64,000 nt of DNA. It comes from an uncultured Bacteroidota bacterium (GTDB lineage: Bacteria > Bacteroidota > Bacteroidia > AKYH767-A > OLB10). The stretch is taken from positions 21,812 through 85,811 of the forward strand of contig CAADHD010000034.1 in the NCBI GenBank assembly GCA_900696575.1. The letters run 5' to 3'. Below are positions 17,896 through 28,163 of this stretch, piece after piece. The notes beneath the pieces are model-generated. The model had not been told where the DNA came from, made no database searches, and saw only the letters and a list, made by a program, of their open reading frames with translations. The position numbers and the translations under genes are program-made. The stretch's first letter is position 1. Each line of letters begins with the position of its first letter.

Positions 17896-18312
17896 TTAAT
17901 TTGCGCTCAGCTCTATTTTAAGATCTATCTGTCCGGTATCCTGTTCTGTAACTAAAGACATACCCCCGGAATATGTTTTTCCGGTAGAAGTTTCTGTTCT
18001 TACTACCCTGAAGTAAAAAATTCCGCAGCTCATATTATTGCATGAAATCCAGTTTTCATTATTTCTGGCTTTTATAATGCGATCGTAGCTGTCAGGATTA
18101 TCTCCTTTTGACTCTGTGATATCATATCCAATCATCACCTTTACAGGATTAGATTCACTGGAATAAACATCGCCTCCGTTTATCATCGGAATAACTTTAA
18201 CCATAAGATCGCCTTGTTTACTGGAATAGCAAGTAACTTCATCTTTCTTAGCGCAACTGCTGAGAAAGGCAACTACTGCGAATGGGAGCAAATAATTTTT
18301 CATCTGTTTCAT
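17896..18312 (-). CDS. Small lipoprotein, paralogue of the next gene
   Basis: A 138-residue protein with a lipoprotein signal (FLSSC, Cys20) and a Lys/Asp-rich mature start (AKKDEVTC). The family is not one I can name. It aligns with the neighbour at 18410-18817. Shared features are the KKDEV-x-C motif after the lipid Cys; a central (D/S)xFD/SYD-(L/R)-(V/I)-(V/I)KA stretch; NN(L/M)(S/T)CGI(Y/F)(F/Y) two-thirds along; and a (K/I)(T/S)YSG near the end. The conserved Cys pair suggests a disulfide in a small beta-sandwich. Probably an inner- or outer-membrane-anchored periplasmic or surface protein of unknown role. Confidence 0.75.
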   Translation of the reverse strand: MKQMKNYLLPFAVVAFLSSCAKKDEVTCYSSKQGDLMVKVIPMINGGDVYSSESNPVKVMIGYDITESKGDNPDSYDRIIKARNNENWISCNNMSCGIFYFRVVRTETSTGKTYSGGMSLVTEQDTGQIDLKIELSAN

Positions 18313-18409
18313 TTGGGTATTGAAACGAGATGATTGAACTGCAGGTTATTTCAATCTGCTTCTGTTTTAAAAAATTCTTACAGTGTATCTTACTAAAGCC
18401 ATTTATCTT

Positions 18410-18817
18410 CTACTGAAGAGTCATATCAATCACTGCATCGGCTGCAGGCAAATCTGCATCAATGGTAATGATGCGCGAGCCGGAATAGCTTATTCCCGTG
18501 ATCGGATCAATTACTCTGGCTTTACAAAAATAAATACCGCAGGTGAGATTATTAAAGCGGATGAAATCGTCATTTTCATCAGCAACTTTAACCAGATCGA
18601 AACTGGAATCGTTAAAGCCGGAGACGTCAAACTGCTCGAAAGCTACATAAGCCTTCGCCTTAGCCATAGCAGTACTGAAGTAGGGATTACCTTCTTTCAA
18701 TAGCTTTAGGGTAAGAATTCGGTCGCCCCCGTTATCAGCAATGCAAACTACTTCGTCTTTCTTCTTACATGCGCCAAAAAAGCCAATGGTTGCAGCCAGT
18801 AGTAACAACTTTTTCAT
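18410..18817 (-). CDS. Small lipoprotein, tandem paralogue
   Basis: A 135-residue protein with lipobox FFGAC (Cys17) and mature start KKKDEVVC. It matches the downstream gene in length and in spaced motifs (DSSFDLVKV, NNLTCGIYFCKARV, ITGISYSGSRI), so the pair arose by tandem duplication. Both Cys positions in the mature part are kept, plus an extra Cys in IYFC. No known domain was recognised. The two are 97 bases apart and both point left; they could be one transcript. Confidence 0.75.
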   Translation of the reverse strand: MKKLLLLAATIGFFGACKKKDEVVCIADNGGDRILTLKLLKEGNPYFSTAMAKAKAYVAFEQFDVSGFNDSSFDLVKVADENDDFIRFNNLTCGIYFCKARVIDPITGISYSGSRIITIDADLPAADAVIDMTLQ

Positions 18818-18928
18818 TCAATTCAATTTTATTTGAATGAGCAAAGCTATGTAAACGGCAAGGCTTCTTTCAAACAGATTAAAAAATAATTGCTGTATTG
18901 TTTGGTATTTTCGGCCACCTTTAACAAA

Positions 18929-19510
18929 ATGAACAGAATTCAACTCCTTATCAATGCCCTGCTTATTGCAGCTGTAAGTTTTCTGACTTACCAGCTTTAC
19001 GAATGTAAAAAAGACTGTAAAAATCCTGCCGGGATGCCTTCTATCCCATCCTCCGGTTCGCCTCCGGCTATTGTTTACCTAAGTACTGATTCACTTCTCG
19101 AACAATATCCTTATTATGATCAATTGAAAAAGGACTTTGAGAAAAAGCATGACAGTTTAGATAAAATGATGAGCGGTAAAATGAAAAGTTTGGAGAATGA
19201 AATAAAAGCATATCAGGATAAAGCGCCAAACATGACAGATGAGCAAAGACAAAAGGAAGAAGAGCGCCTTTACCGAAAACAACAGGATTTCGGAAAGATG
19301 AGGCAATCACTACTGGATGAATTGGGTGAAGAGGAAGATAAAATCATGAACAGCATTTACAAGGACCTTTCGGAGGTTCTTAAAGAATACAATAAAACCC
19401 GTGGTTATCATTTTATACTCGGCTACCAGAAGGGAAGCGGAATTTTATTGGCAAATGATTCGCTCAACATCACCAAAGAAATTATTGATGCAGTGAATGC
19501 AAAAAAATAA
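18929..19510 (+). CDS. OmpH/Skp-family periplasmic chaperone-like protein
   Basis: A 193-residue protein from the ATG at 18929, with an N-terminal membrane anchor or signal (MNRIQLLINALLIAAVSFL). The mature region begins with a strand (AIVYLSTDSLLEQYPYY), continues with a long charged coiled coil (residues about 65-145), and ends with the strand-helix YHFILGYQKGSGILLANDSLNITKEI, the usual OmpH/Skp layout. Skp proteins carry unfolded outer-membrane proteins across the periplasm. An upstream alternative start at 18890 would place polar residues before the signal and falls where promoter sequence is expected. A Cys in the YECKKDC segment is not in a convincing lipobox. Confidence 0.8.
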   Translation: MNRIQLLINALLIAAVSFLTYQLYECKKDCKNPAGMPSIPSSGSPPAIVYLSTDSLLEQYPYYDQLKKDFEKKHDSLDKMMSGKMKSLENEIKAYQDKAPNMTDEQRQKEEERLYRKQQDFGKMRQSLLDELGEEEDKIMNSIYKDLSEVLKEYNKTRGYHFILGYQKGSGILLANDSLNITKEIIDAVNAKK

Positions 19511-19527
19511 TCCGGATGCATTACGGA

Positions 19528-21327
19528 TTACATTCTTTCCGGTGCATGAATACCCATCATCTGCAATGCTGAACGGATAACTTTTCCCGTAAAGGCAGTA
19601 AGTTTTAATCTGAATGCGGACGTATCTGAATTTTCAATATCAGCAATTGAATGATGATGATAAAAATGATTAAACAACCGGGCTGTTGAAAATGCATAAT
19701 GGGCAATCAGTGCCGGGCTTAATTTCTCTGCTGCCTCATGCACTACATAAGGAAACTGAAGCAGGTGGATAATCAATTCGCGCTCTTCTTTATTGATTAC
19801 ATGTTGATTGCTGAACTGTCTGTTTTCATATTCACACAGTGCCTCTGTCATTCTCGCTTTCCGAAGTACAGATTGAATGCGCGCAAAGGTGTACTGAATA
19901 AACGGGCCGGTGTCGCCATTAAAGTCAATACTTTCAGCAGGATTGAACAACATTCTCTTTTCCGGGTCAACTCGCAGCAGGAAATACTTCAATGCCCCTA
20001 ATCCTATGCTGCGGTAAAGTTGTTTTGCTTCTTCCGAACCGAAATCATCAATCTTACCAAGTTCTTTAGTTATCCTTTCCGATTCGGCAAACAGGTCATT
20101 CAGCAATTCATCGGCATCTACTACTGTTCCTTCACGTGATTTCATTTTACCGGATGGCAGATCAATCATGCCATAACTCAGGTGATAAATAGCATCGCTC
20201 CAATCATAGCCCAACTTCTTAGTAATTAATTTCAAAACCTTGAAGTGGTAATCCTGTTCATTGCCAACTACATAAATCATTTTTGAAAATCGGTAATCAT
20301 CAAACCGCAATCTGGCAGTGCCGATATCCTGCGTTATGTAAACAGCCGTGCCATCGCTGCGAAGCACAACCTTTTCATCCAATCCATCCTCCGTCAGATC
20401 AATCCTGACCGAGCCATCCGGTTTTTTCTGAAAGACCTTTTTCTTTATTCCTTCCTCCACAATTTTTTTTCCAAGCAAATAGGTTTCTGATTCATAATAA
20501 ATTTTATCAAAATCAACACCCAGGTTTCTGTAAGTAACATCAAAACCTTCATAAACCCATCCGTTCATGGTTTTCCAGAGGCTGATAATGTCTTTATCCC
20601 CATTTTCCCATTGGCGAAGCATTTCACGTGCCTCTTCCATCAAGGTTGACTTTTTTTCTGCTTCGTCTTCACTCAATCCCTGTTCCATCAGTAGCTGTTT
20701 CTCTTCCCTGAGCATTCTGTCAAACTCCACATAGTATTTTCCAACAAGATGATCGCCTTTCAACCCTGTTGATTGCGGAGTTTCACCATTGCCACTCTTC
20801 AACCATGCTAACATGCTTTTACAGATGTGAATGCCGCGGTCATTTACCAGATTAACTTTTTTTACTTCATTGCCATCGGCTTTCAGAATTTCAGCTACGC
20901 TCCAGCCTAGCAAGTTATTACGGATATGGCCAAGGTGTAACGGTTTGTTGGTGTTGGGCGATGAATACTCAACCACTACGGTTCCGGGTTTTTTCGAAAC
21001 GGCAAATCCAAAATGGGCATGCTGCTGCGCTTTTTTAAGTTGATGCAGCCATGCTTCGTCTTTTATAACCAGATTCAGAAAGCCCTTTACCGTGTTAAAT
21101 GATTGAATGATTTCTGAGTGATTAAGGAGGTAATGGCCAAGGAGACTTCCGGTTTCTTCCGGTGATTTTTTTGAAATTTTGGTTAGCGAAAACACAACTA
21201 GTGTAATATCCCCTTCAAATTCGGCTTTTGTTCTCTGGAGCTGAATCCGCTCCGTATCAACCTTTACATTGAACAGTTTTTGCACTGCCTCAAAAGCAAC
21301 ATTAAAAATGTCTGTTTCAAATTGCAT
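19528..21327 (-). CDS. argS: Arginyl-tRNA synthetase
   Basis: A 599-residue class I synthetase that charges tRNA-Arg. The sequence shows the N-terminal additional domain (about 1-110), the HIGH-type motif in PNTNKPLHLGHIRNN, the Rossmann catalytic core, the KMSKS-like segment SGKMKSREGTVV and the C-terminal DALR anticodon-binding domain (about 470-599, including FIQYTFARIQSVLRKA). The length is normal. The gene starts 18 bases after the arginase stop and probably shares its transcript. Confidence 0.97.
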   Translation of the reverse strand: MQFETDIFNVAFEAVQKLFNVKVDTERIQLQRTKAEFEGDITLVVFSLTKISKKSPEETGSLLGHYLLNHSEIIQSFNTVKGFLNLVIKDEAWLHQLKKAQQHAHFGFAVSKKPGTVVVEYSSPNTNKPLHLGHIRNNLLGWSVAEILKADGNEVKKVNLVNDRGIHICKSMLAWLKSGNGETPQSTGLKGDHLVGKYYVEFDRMLREEKQLLMEQGLSEDEAEKKSTLMEEAREMLRQWENGDKDIISLWKTMNGWVYEGFDVTYRNLGVDFDKIYYESETYLLGKKIVEEGIKKKVFQKKPDGSVRIDLTEDGLDEKVVLRSDGTAVYITQDIGTARLRFDDYRFSKMIYVVGNEQDYHFKVLKLITKKLGYDWSDAIYHLSYGMIDLPSGKMKSREGTVVDADELLNDLFAESERITKELGKIDDFGSEEAKQLYRSIGLGALKYFLLRVDPEKRMLFNPAESIDFNGDTGPFIQYTFARIQSVLRKARMTEALCEYENRQFSNQHVINKEERELIIHLLQFPYVVHEAAEKLSPALIAHYAFSTARLFNHFYHHHSIADIENSDTSAFRLKLTAFTGKVIRSALQMMGIHAPERM

Positions 21328-21345
21328 TTTATATTATCTTTCTTC

Positions 21346-22290
21346 CTAAAAATAAATCTGACTGACCACCCTCTGAAGGATCTCAAAAGTATTTTCGGCC
21401 ATCAGGTTTTCTTTATCGAGTGTCGGATTCACTTCAGCAATTTCGAAACAAATCACCTTGTCATTCTGCACTAACCTCACACATAAGCTGCCGGCTTCTT
21501 TCTCGGTAATTCCGTTTCGTACCGGGGTTCCTGTTCCTTTTGAAATGGAAGAATCCATGCTGTCAACATCAAAAGAAATGTAAATGGCATTACAGTGAGC
21601 AAGATATGCCAGTGCATCGCGGGCTATTTTTTCTACTCCGTTACGCTTTACTTCTGCCGTGGTAAACACTTTTACTTTATGCTTTTTAAGCAGGTAGGTT
21701 TCTTCCGGCTCAACATCTCTTAATCCGATATAAACCAAATCGCGGTAAGAAATCTTCGGAGAAATATTGCCAATCTTTTTAAAGCGGATCCACCAGTCTA
21801 TGGTTTCCTTATCAGGTTTGTTAAGGCGGTTGGCATAATTGTCTTCGGCCAGGGCAGCAGCAATAGGCATTCCGTGCATGTTGCCTGTGGGCGTTGTAAA
21901 AGGGGAATGCAGGTCAGCATGGGCATCAATCCAAATGACTCCAAGTTTATACTTTGAACTGGCCATTCTGATTCCGGAAATAGTTCCATAGGCTGTACTG
22001 TGATCACCTGCAAGAACAATTGGGAATTCTTTACGCTTTAACGAATCACTCACTTCCTTAGCCACTCTTTCGCAAATAGTATTCAATCCTTTTATCCTCT
22101 TCGCATAAGGGCTTCCTGCCTGCTCGAATAATAGACTGTTTTCATTCTTCACTTCCGTTGATTCAATTTTATGGAAAAGGGAACTTCCATAATCCAATGC
22201 TGCTATTTTAAGAGCATCTATTCCGAGGCTTGCACCACGAGTACCTGCCCCAATTTCCGACTTCACTTCAATAAACCTGATTTTAGCCAT
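21346..22290 (-). CDS. Arginase/agmatinase-family ureohydrolase (probable arginase)
   Basis: A 314-residue binuclear manganese enzyme that hydrolyses arginine to ornithine and urea. All metal-ligand motifs are present: AGDHSTAYG, DAHADLHSP and SFDVDSMDSS. The length fits arginase. The context (argS just downstream and a divergent arginine decarboxylase) favours arginine as substrate, though formiminoglutamase or agmatinase cannot be excluded by motifs alone. With the decarboxylase next door making agmatine, agmatinase is a real alternative. The start ATG at 22290 has no competing upstream Met. Confidence 0.9.
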   Translation of the reverse strand: MAKIRFIEVKSEIGAGTRGASLGIDALKIAALDYGSSLFHKIESTEVKNENSLLFEQAGSPYAKRIKGLNTICERVAKEVSDSLKRKEFPIVLAGDHSTAYGTISGIRMASSKYKLGVIWIDAHADLHSPFTTPTGNMHGMPIAAALAEDNYANRLNKPDKETIDWWIRFKKIGNISPKISYRDLVYIGLRDVEPEETYLLKKHKVKVFTTAEVKRNGVEKIARDALAYLAHCNAIYISFDVDSMDSSISKGTGTPVRNGITEKEAGSLCVRLVQNDKVICFEIAEVNPTLDKENLMAENTFEILQRVVSQIYF

Positions 22291-22374
22291 ATTAACTCCT
22301 TTACATGTTTTCTTTTTTGTTAATCCATGATACTTACATTCGCACTCATTTAATCATCCGGCTTAATCACTGCT

Positions 22375-23772
22375 ATGAAAAACCGATACATTGACCTTAT
22401 TCAACAGACTTACGATTTCCCGCAGGAGGATTTCGAAGTAATTGACAACCTGCTGCACTTCAATGGTATTCCGCTGATGGATATTATTTCTCAATACGGA
22501 ACTCCGTTGAAGATTACTTACCTGCCTAAAATCAGTTCTCAGATTCAGAAAGCCAATCGGATTTTCAACGTTGCAATGGCCAAAGCCGATTACAAGGGCA
22601 AATATACTTACTGCTACTGCACCAAGAGTTCACACTTCTCTTTTGTACTTGATGAGGTGCTTAAAAACGATGTTCATCTCGAAACTTCATCTGCTTATGA
22701 TATACCTATTATCAAGTCATTAGCACAACAGCGAAAAATCAATGAGGAAACATTTATTTTATGCAATGGTTATAAACGCCAGCCATATATTAACAACATT
22801 GCCGATCTGATAAAAAATGGTTTCCAAAATGTTATCCCCATACTTGATAACATGGATGAATTGCCACAGTTGGAAAAAGCATTGGGGTCAAGAAAATTTA
22901 AAATCGGCATCCGTATAGCCAGTGAAGAAGAACCGAATTTCGAATTTTATACATCAAGGCTTGGCATCCGCACACGCGACATCATTGACTACTATAAAAA
23001 CAGCATCCGGAAAAATCCGAAAGTGGAACTCAAGATGCTTCACTTCTTTATCAATACCGGAATACGTGATACAGCTTATTACTGGAGTGAGTTGAGTAAA
23101 TGCATTAATGTTTATTGCGATTTGAAACGTATTTGCCCTGAGCTTGATTCATTGGATATTGGCGGAGGATTTCCTATCCGTACAAAACTGAGTTCTGATT
23201 TTGACTATCAATACATGGCTGATGAAATCATTCGTCAAATCAAGACATCCTGTCAGCAGCGAAAAGTTAAAGAACCTAACATATTTACTGAATTCGGAAG
23301 TTTTACAGTTGGCGAAAGCGGAGCTATTCTTTATCAGGTGGTAGATAAAAAGATTCAGAATGATAAGGAAATATGGTACATGATTGACAGCTCTTTTATA
23401 ACCACTTTGCCTGATACATGGGGAATAAAACAACGGTTTATTCTGCTTGCTGTTAATGGTTGGGAGCGTGAATACCAACGGGTGAATCTTGGCGGAATGA
23501 CTTGCGACAGTGAAGATTATTACACGATGGAGTCAGTGAAGAACCGGGTTTTCCTGCCAACTTATGACCAAGAAAAAGATCCGCTTTACATTGGTTTTTT
23601 TCATACCGGTGCCTACCAGGAATCTTTAGGCGGATATGGCGGAATTCAGCATTGTTTGATTCCTGCCCCGAAACATGTACTGATTGACCGAAATGAAAAC
23701 GGAGAAATCACAACCCGCCTATTTGCTAAAGAGCAAAGCGCCAAAAGCATGATGAAAATTTTGGGTTATTGA
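22375..23772 (+). CDS. PLP-dependent arginine decarboxylase-type enzyme (fold type III)
   Basis: A 465-residue alanine-racemase-fold decarboxylase. The PLP lysine is Lys84 in YCYCTKSSHF. The glycine-rich phosphate loop is SLDIGGGFPIR (about residues 258-268), and the C-terminal beta domain carries the substrate-side TFIGFFHTGAYQ-like segment (DPLYIGFFHTGAYQES). It is much shorter than E. coli SpeA (about 658 residues) but matches the compact arginine decarboxylases common in Bacteroidota. The product would be agmatine for polyamine synthesis. It is divergent from arginase-argS. A TACATTCG variant of the -7 element lies at 22336-22343. Confidence 0.85.
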   Translation: MKNRYIDLIQQTYDFPQEDFEVIDNLLHFNGIPLMDIISQYGTPLKITYLPKISSQIQKANRIFNVAMAKADYKGKYTYCYCTKSSHFSFVLDEVLKNDVHLETSSAYDIPIIKSLAQQRKINEETFILCNGYKRQPYINNIADLIKNGFQNVIPILDNMDELPQLEKALGSRKFKIGIRIASEEEPNFEFYTSRLGIRTRDIIDYYKNSIRKNPKVELKMLHFFINTGIRDTAYYWSELSKCINVYCDLKRICPELDSLDIGGGFPIRTKLSSDFDYQYMADEIIRQIKTSCQQRKVKEPNIFTEFGSFTVGESGAILYQVVDKKIQNDKEIWYMIDSSFITTLPDTWGIKQRFILLAVNGWEREYQRVNLGGMTCDSEDYYTMESVKNRVFLPTYDQEKDPLYIGFFHTGAYQESLGGYGGIQHCLIPAPKHVLIDRNENGEITTRLFAKEQSAKSMMKILGY

Positions 23773-23804
23773 TCCGGCCGGTCTTAAACAAAATTAAAGT
23801 TCCG

Positions 23805-25480
<1,676 letters not shown>

Positions 25481-25570
25481 AAATCGTTATAAAATCATGA
25501 TAATGGGATGGGTTTCAAACTGTTTGCCAACGGATTTTTCGGGTCAATTTGGCAGGCAAAAGTAGGTTAT

Positions 25571-25605
25571 AAAAAAGCCCCGCTTGAACGAGCGGGGCCT
25601 TTTTT
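25571..25605. terminator. Bidirectional-type terminator between the TlpA gene and grpE
   Basis: An 8-bp perfect stem GCCCCGCT/AGCGGGGC (25577-25598) with a 6-base loop is flanked by six A residues on the left (25571-25576) and six T residues on the right (25600-25605). For the leftward TlpA gene (stop at 25620) the A run reads as a U tract. It could also act rightward, though no gene is transcribed into it from the left. Confidence 0.88.
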
Positions 25606-25619
25606 AAAAGTTTATCTGG

Positions 25620-26165
25620 TTATTTTTTTTCGGCAAGAAGGCTTTCAAGCGCTGCTTCAAGTGCAGGGCCTCTGAGATTCTTTGCTATGATTACGCCATT
25701 TTCATCAAGCAGATAGCTCATCGGAATAGAATTGACGCCATAGATGGCTGCCGGTCTTGAATTCCATCCGCCTAAATCGCTTACATGGTTCCTCCAAACC
25801 AGTTTATCCTTTTCAATTGCTTTAAGCCAGGCTTCACGGTTTTGATCCAGTGATACACTGTAAACGGTAAAGCCTTTTGCTTTTTTAAATTTTGCATCTT
25901 TGTATTTGTTGTAAGCAGCAACAATGTTCGGATTTTCAAAGCGGCAGGGGCCGCACCAAGATGCCCAAAAGTCGAGCAGCACAATCTGCCCTTTCAATGA
26001 TGACAGCGCCAGTGTTTTTCCATCAGGTGTACTGAATGCGAGTTCTATGGCTTTGTCGCCAATGTTAGTTCCGGGCTTTTGGCCTTGATAGATAAATCCG
26101 AATGCTAAGGTTGATAGTCCTGTGATTAGCAGGATGATGTTGAGTTTTTTAAACATTTGTTTCAT
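25620..26165 (-). CDS. TlpA/ResA-like thioredoxin-fold lipoprotein or periplasmic protein
   Basis: A periplasmic thiol-disulfide reductase of about 181 residues. The N-terminus MKQMFKKLNIILLITGLSTLAF is a signal peptide or membrane anchor. I chose the Met at 26165 because the upstream extension (26189) adds polar residues before the signal. The active site is FWASWCGPCR, and the cis-Pro segment is NSIPMSYLLDENG. The AhpC/TSA-type core ends with ALEAALESLLAEKK. It acts on protein disulfides, for example in cytochrome maturation or redox protection. It is followed by a strong terminator. Confidence 0.9.
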   Translation of the reverse strand: MKQMFKKLNIILLITGLSTLAFGFIYQGQKPGTNIGDKAIELAFSTPDGKTLALSSLKGQIVLLDFWASWCGPCRFENPNIVAAYNKYKDAKFKKAKGFTVYSVSLDQNREAWLKAIEKDKLVWRNHVSDLGGWNSRPAAIYGVNSIPMSYLLDENGVIIAKNLRGPALEAALESLLAEKK

Positions 26166-26234
26166 TTTGTGTTGCGCAATGCCTGACAAATATAGTACCA
26201 GTAAACTTTTCAGGTTGAAATAATTATGAACACA

Positions 26235-27008
26235 CTATTTTCTCAATTCGATACGGATTCCATCGCCTTCATTTATGCCGAAGAAAGAAGAGGCATAACC
26301 CCGATTGATGGCAATCTCCAAAAAGCCTGAGGCATTGAATCGTGCGAGAGCTTCACCTTCTGAAACCTCACTGTAACTGCCTGAAATCCGGTCAATGCGA
26401 TGGTTGCCTTTCGGCCTTAGCAGAATTTCAAAATCATTTTCCTTAACAGCATTGATGAAAAACTCGCGGGTTATGTTTGTTATTGCATTTTCATAACGGT
26501 CTATCATTATCACTTTCCCCCTGATAAAATACTCTTCAGAAACCGGCTTGAACTGATTCTTTTTTTCAGCCACAGGCAAGGCTTTGCCGGTTCGGTCAAT
26601 AGGTATTCCGTTAACAATATCAACTGCAGTAGCTGCCATAAGCTGCATCATTGCTCCGAAATCATTCCCTGAGGCTAATTCATAAACCGGAAACGGAACT
26701 GCATCAAAAATCAAGGCAAACAAACCATCGTTAAAACCAATAAAATAATGACCATCCTTTTCAAGCGAAATCATCTGCATTTTACCATTTAGCGGAAGTC
26801 CGAAACAAATAAGATGAACCGTGCCTTTTGGAAAATAATGCCATGCACTTGAAATGATATAAGAAGCTTTTACCTGGTCAAATGGTGGTATATCATGGCT
26901 TATGTCAACTATTGAAATGCGGTCATTTCTGCTCAGTATTCTCGCTTTCATTACGGCAGCAGAACCATCGCTTAGGCCCCAATCGCTTGAAAGTGTTATT
27001 ACAGGCAT
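26235..27008 (-). CDS. SAM hydroxide adenosyltransferase (DUF62 family)
   Basis: A 257-residue protein of the chlorinase/fluorinase superfamily that splits S-adenosylmethionine into adenosine and methionine using water. The N-terminal domain begins ITLSSDWGLSDGSAAVMKA and contains the conserved VDISHDIPPFD segment. The C-terminal domain includes DRYENAITNI and GFLEIAINRGYAS. The length is typical. The physiological role of the family is unsettled. It is divergent from phoH, with 190 bases between the starts. Confidence 0.9.
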   Translation of the reverse strand: MPVITLSSDWGLSDGSAAVMKARILSRNDRISIVDISHDIPPFDQVKASYIISSAWHYFPKGTVHLICFGLPLNGKMQMISLEKDGHYFIGFNDGLFALIFDAVPFPVYELASGNDFGAMMQLMAATAVDIVNGIPIDRTGKALPVAEKKNQFKPVSEEYFIRGKVIMIDRYENAITNITREFFINAVKENDFEILLRPKGNHRIDRISGSYSEVSEGEALARFNASGFLEIAINRGYASSFFGINEGDGIRIELRK

Positions 27009-27136
27009 TTAAAAAAAATATTTCAAGGCGTAAAGTTATTTGACGGTAAGTGCTTGCGGCCTATTTGCCGGGTTTTTAACGACTTCTTTTTAACATTCTG
27101 TTTTTGATAAAGAGAACTGAAGAAAACTCCGAGGAT

Positions 27137-27144
27137 TACCTTTG
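27137..27144 (+). promoter_or_regulatory. Candidate -7 element for phoH
   Basis: TACCTTTG matches TAnnTTTG and is followed by C, as at several other sites here. It lies 55 bases before the TTG start at 27200. No -33 TTTG at normal spacing; the nearest is 30 bases upstream. Confidence 0.45.
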
Positions 27145-27199
27145 CACCCTAAACCAAAACATTAAATAAATCGTATTAATCAATAACTGAATTTTAGAA

Positions 27200-28129
27200 T
27201 TGAAAGAAGTTTTTATTCCCATCGAATTGGCTAATGCTGTTGACTTTTACGGTATAAACGACAGCAATCTTGAATTGATCAGAAACAAGTTTCCGGGTCT
27301 TAAAATTGTGCCGCGTGGCAATGAATTGAAGATTATTGGCGATGAAATTCAGATTGAATTGCTATACGAAAAGTTAAACCTGTTAATTAACCATTTTGAT
27401 CGAACCGGCCACCTTACCAATGAGGAGGTAAAGAAAATGTTGAATGGCAGTGTAACTGCTGCCGAACCCTCTGTTCACGGGGAGGTGATTGTTTATGGCA
27501 CGCATGGAAATGCGGTAAAAGCTCGTACACATAATCAAAAGCGAATGGTGGAAAGCGTGGTGAAGAATGATATTGTTTTTGCAATCGGTCCTGCCGGCAC
27601 CGGAAAAACTTATACTGCTGTTGCCCTGGCCGTAAGGGCACTTAAGAATAAAGAGATCAAGCGCATCATCTTAACCCGTCCGGCTGTTGAAGCTGGAGAA
27701 AACCTTGGTTTCCTGCCCGGAGATCTTAAAGAGAAAATTGATCCGTACTTGCGTCCGCTATATGATGCACTTTATGATATGATACCGGGCGAAAAACTCC
27801 GATCTCTTATTGAAAATAATGTGATTGAAGTAGCACCTTTGGCATTCATGCGGGGGCGAACCCTTGATAATGCCTTTGTGATTCTTGATGAAGCACAGAA
27901 TGCCACCTCGCTTCAGCTAAAAATGTTTCTCACCCGTATGGGGCCTTCAGCAAAATTTATTTTAACAGGCGATATTACCCAAATTGACCTTCCTTCGCGC
28001 CAGCCTTCAGGGCTTACTCATGCACTCAGTGTATTAAAAGGTATTGATGGCATCGGCTTTATCTGGCTTGATGAATCGGATGTGGTAAGACATAAAATTG
28101 TTAAGGATATTATTAAGGCCTATCAGTAA
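27200..28129 (+). CDS. PhoH-family ATPase
   Basis: A 309-residue cytoplasmic P-loop ATPase. It has an N-terminal KH-like segment (about 1-75), Walker A GPAGTGKTYTAVALA, the PhoH signature TRPAVEAGENLGFLPGD, Walker B VILDEAQNAT and the sensor region TGDITQIDLP. PhoH proteins are linked to RNA metabolism and phosphate stress. The start is TTG: the first in-frame ATG is far inside, and homologues begin with the same KEVFIPIE-type strand. The TAnnTTTG element 55 bases upstream fits this start. Confidence 0.92.
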   Translation: MKEVFIPIELANAVDFYGINDSNLELIRNKFPGLKIVPRGNELKIIGDEIQIELLYEKLNLLINHFDRTGHLTNEEVKKMLNGSVTAAEPSVHGEVIVYGTHGNAVKARTHNQKRMVESVVKNDIVFAIGPAGTGKTYTAVALAVRALKNKEIKRIILTRPAVEAGENLGFLPGDLKEKIDPYLRPLYDALYDMIPGEKLRSLIENNVIEVAPLAFMRGRTLDNAFVILDEAQNATSLQLKMFLTRMGPSAKFILTGDITQIDLPSRQPSGLTHALSVLKGIDGIGFIWLDESDVVRHKIVKDIIKAYQ

Positions 28130-28163
28130 ATGGCGATTTGATCTGCCATACCTTTTTGAAAGG

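Noticed and set aside
19738..20001. Plus-strand frame opposite argS
   Set aside because: It is antisense to well-conserved synthetase sequence and has no promoter or homologous pattern.
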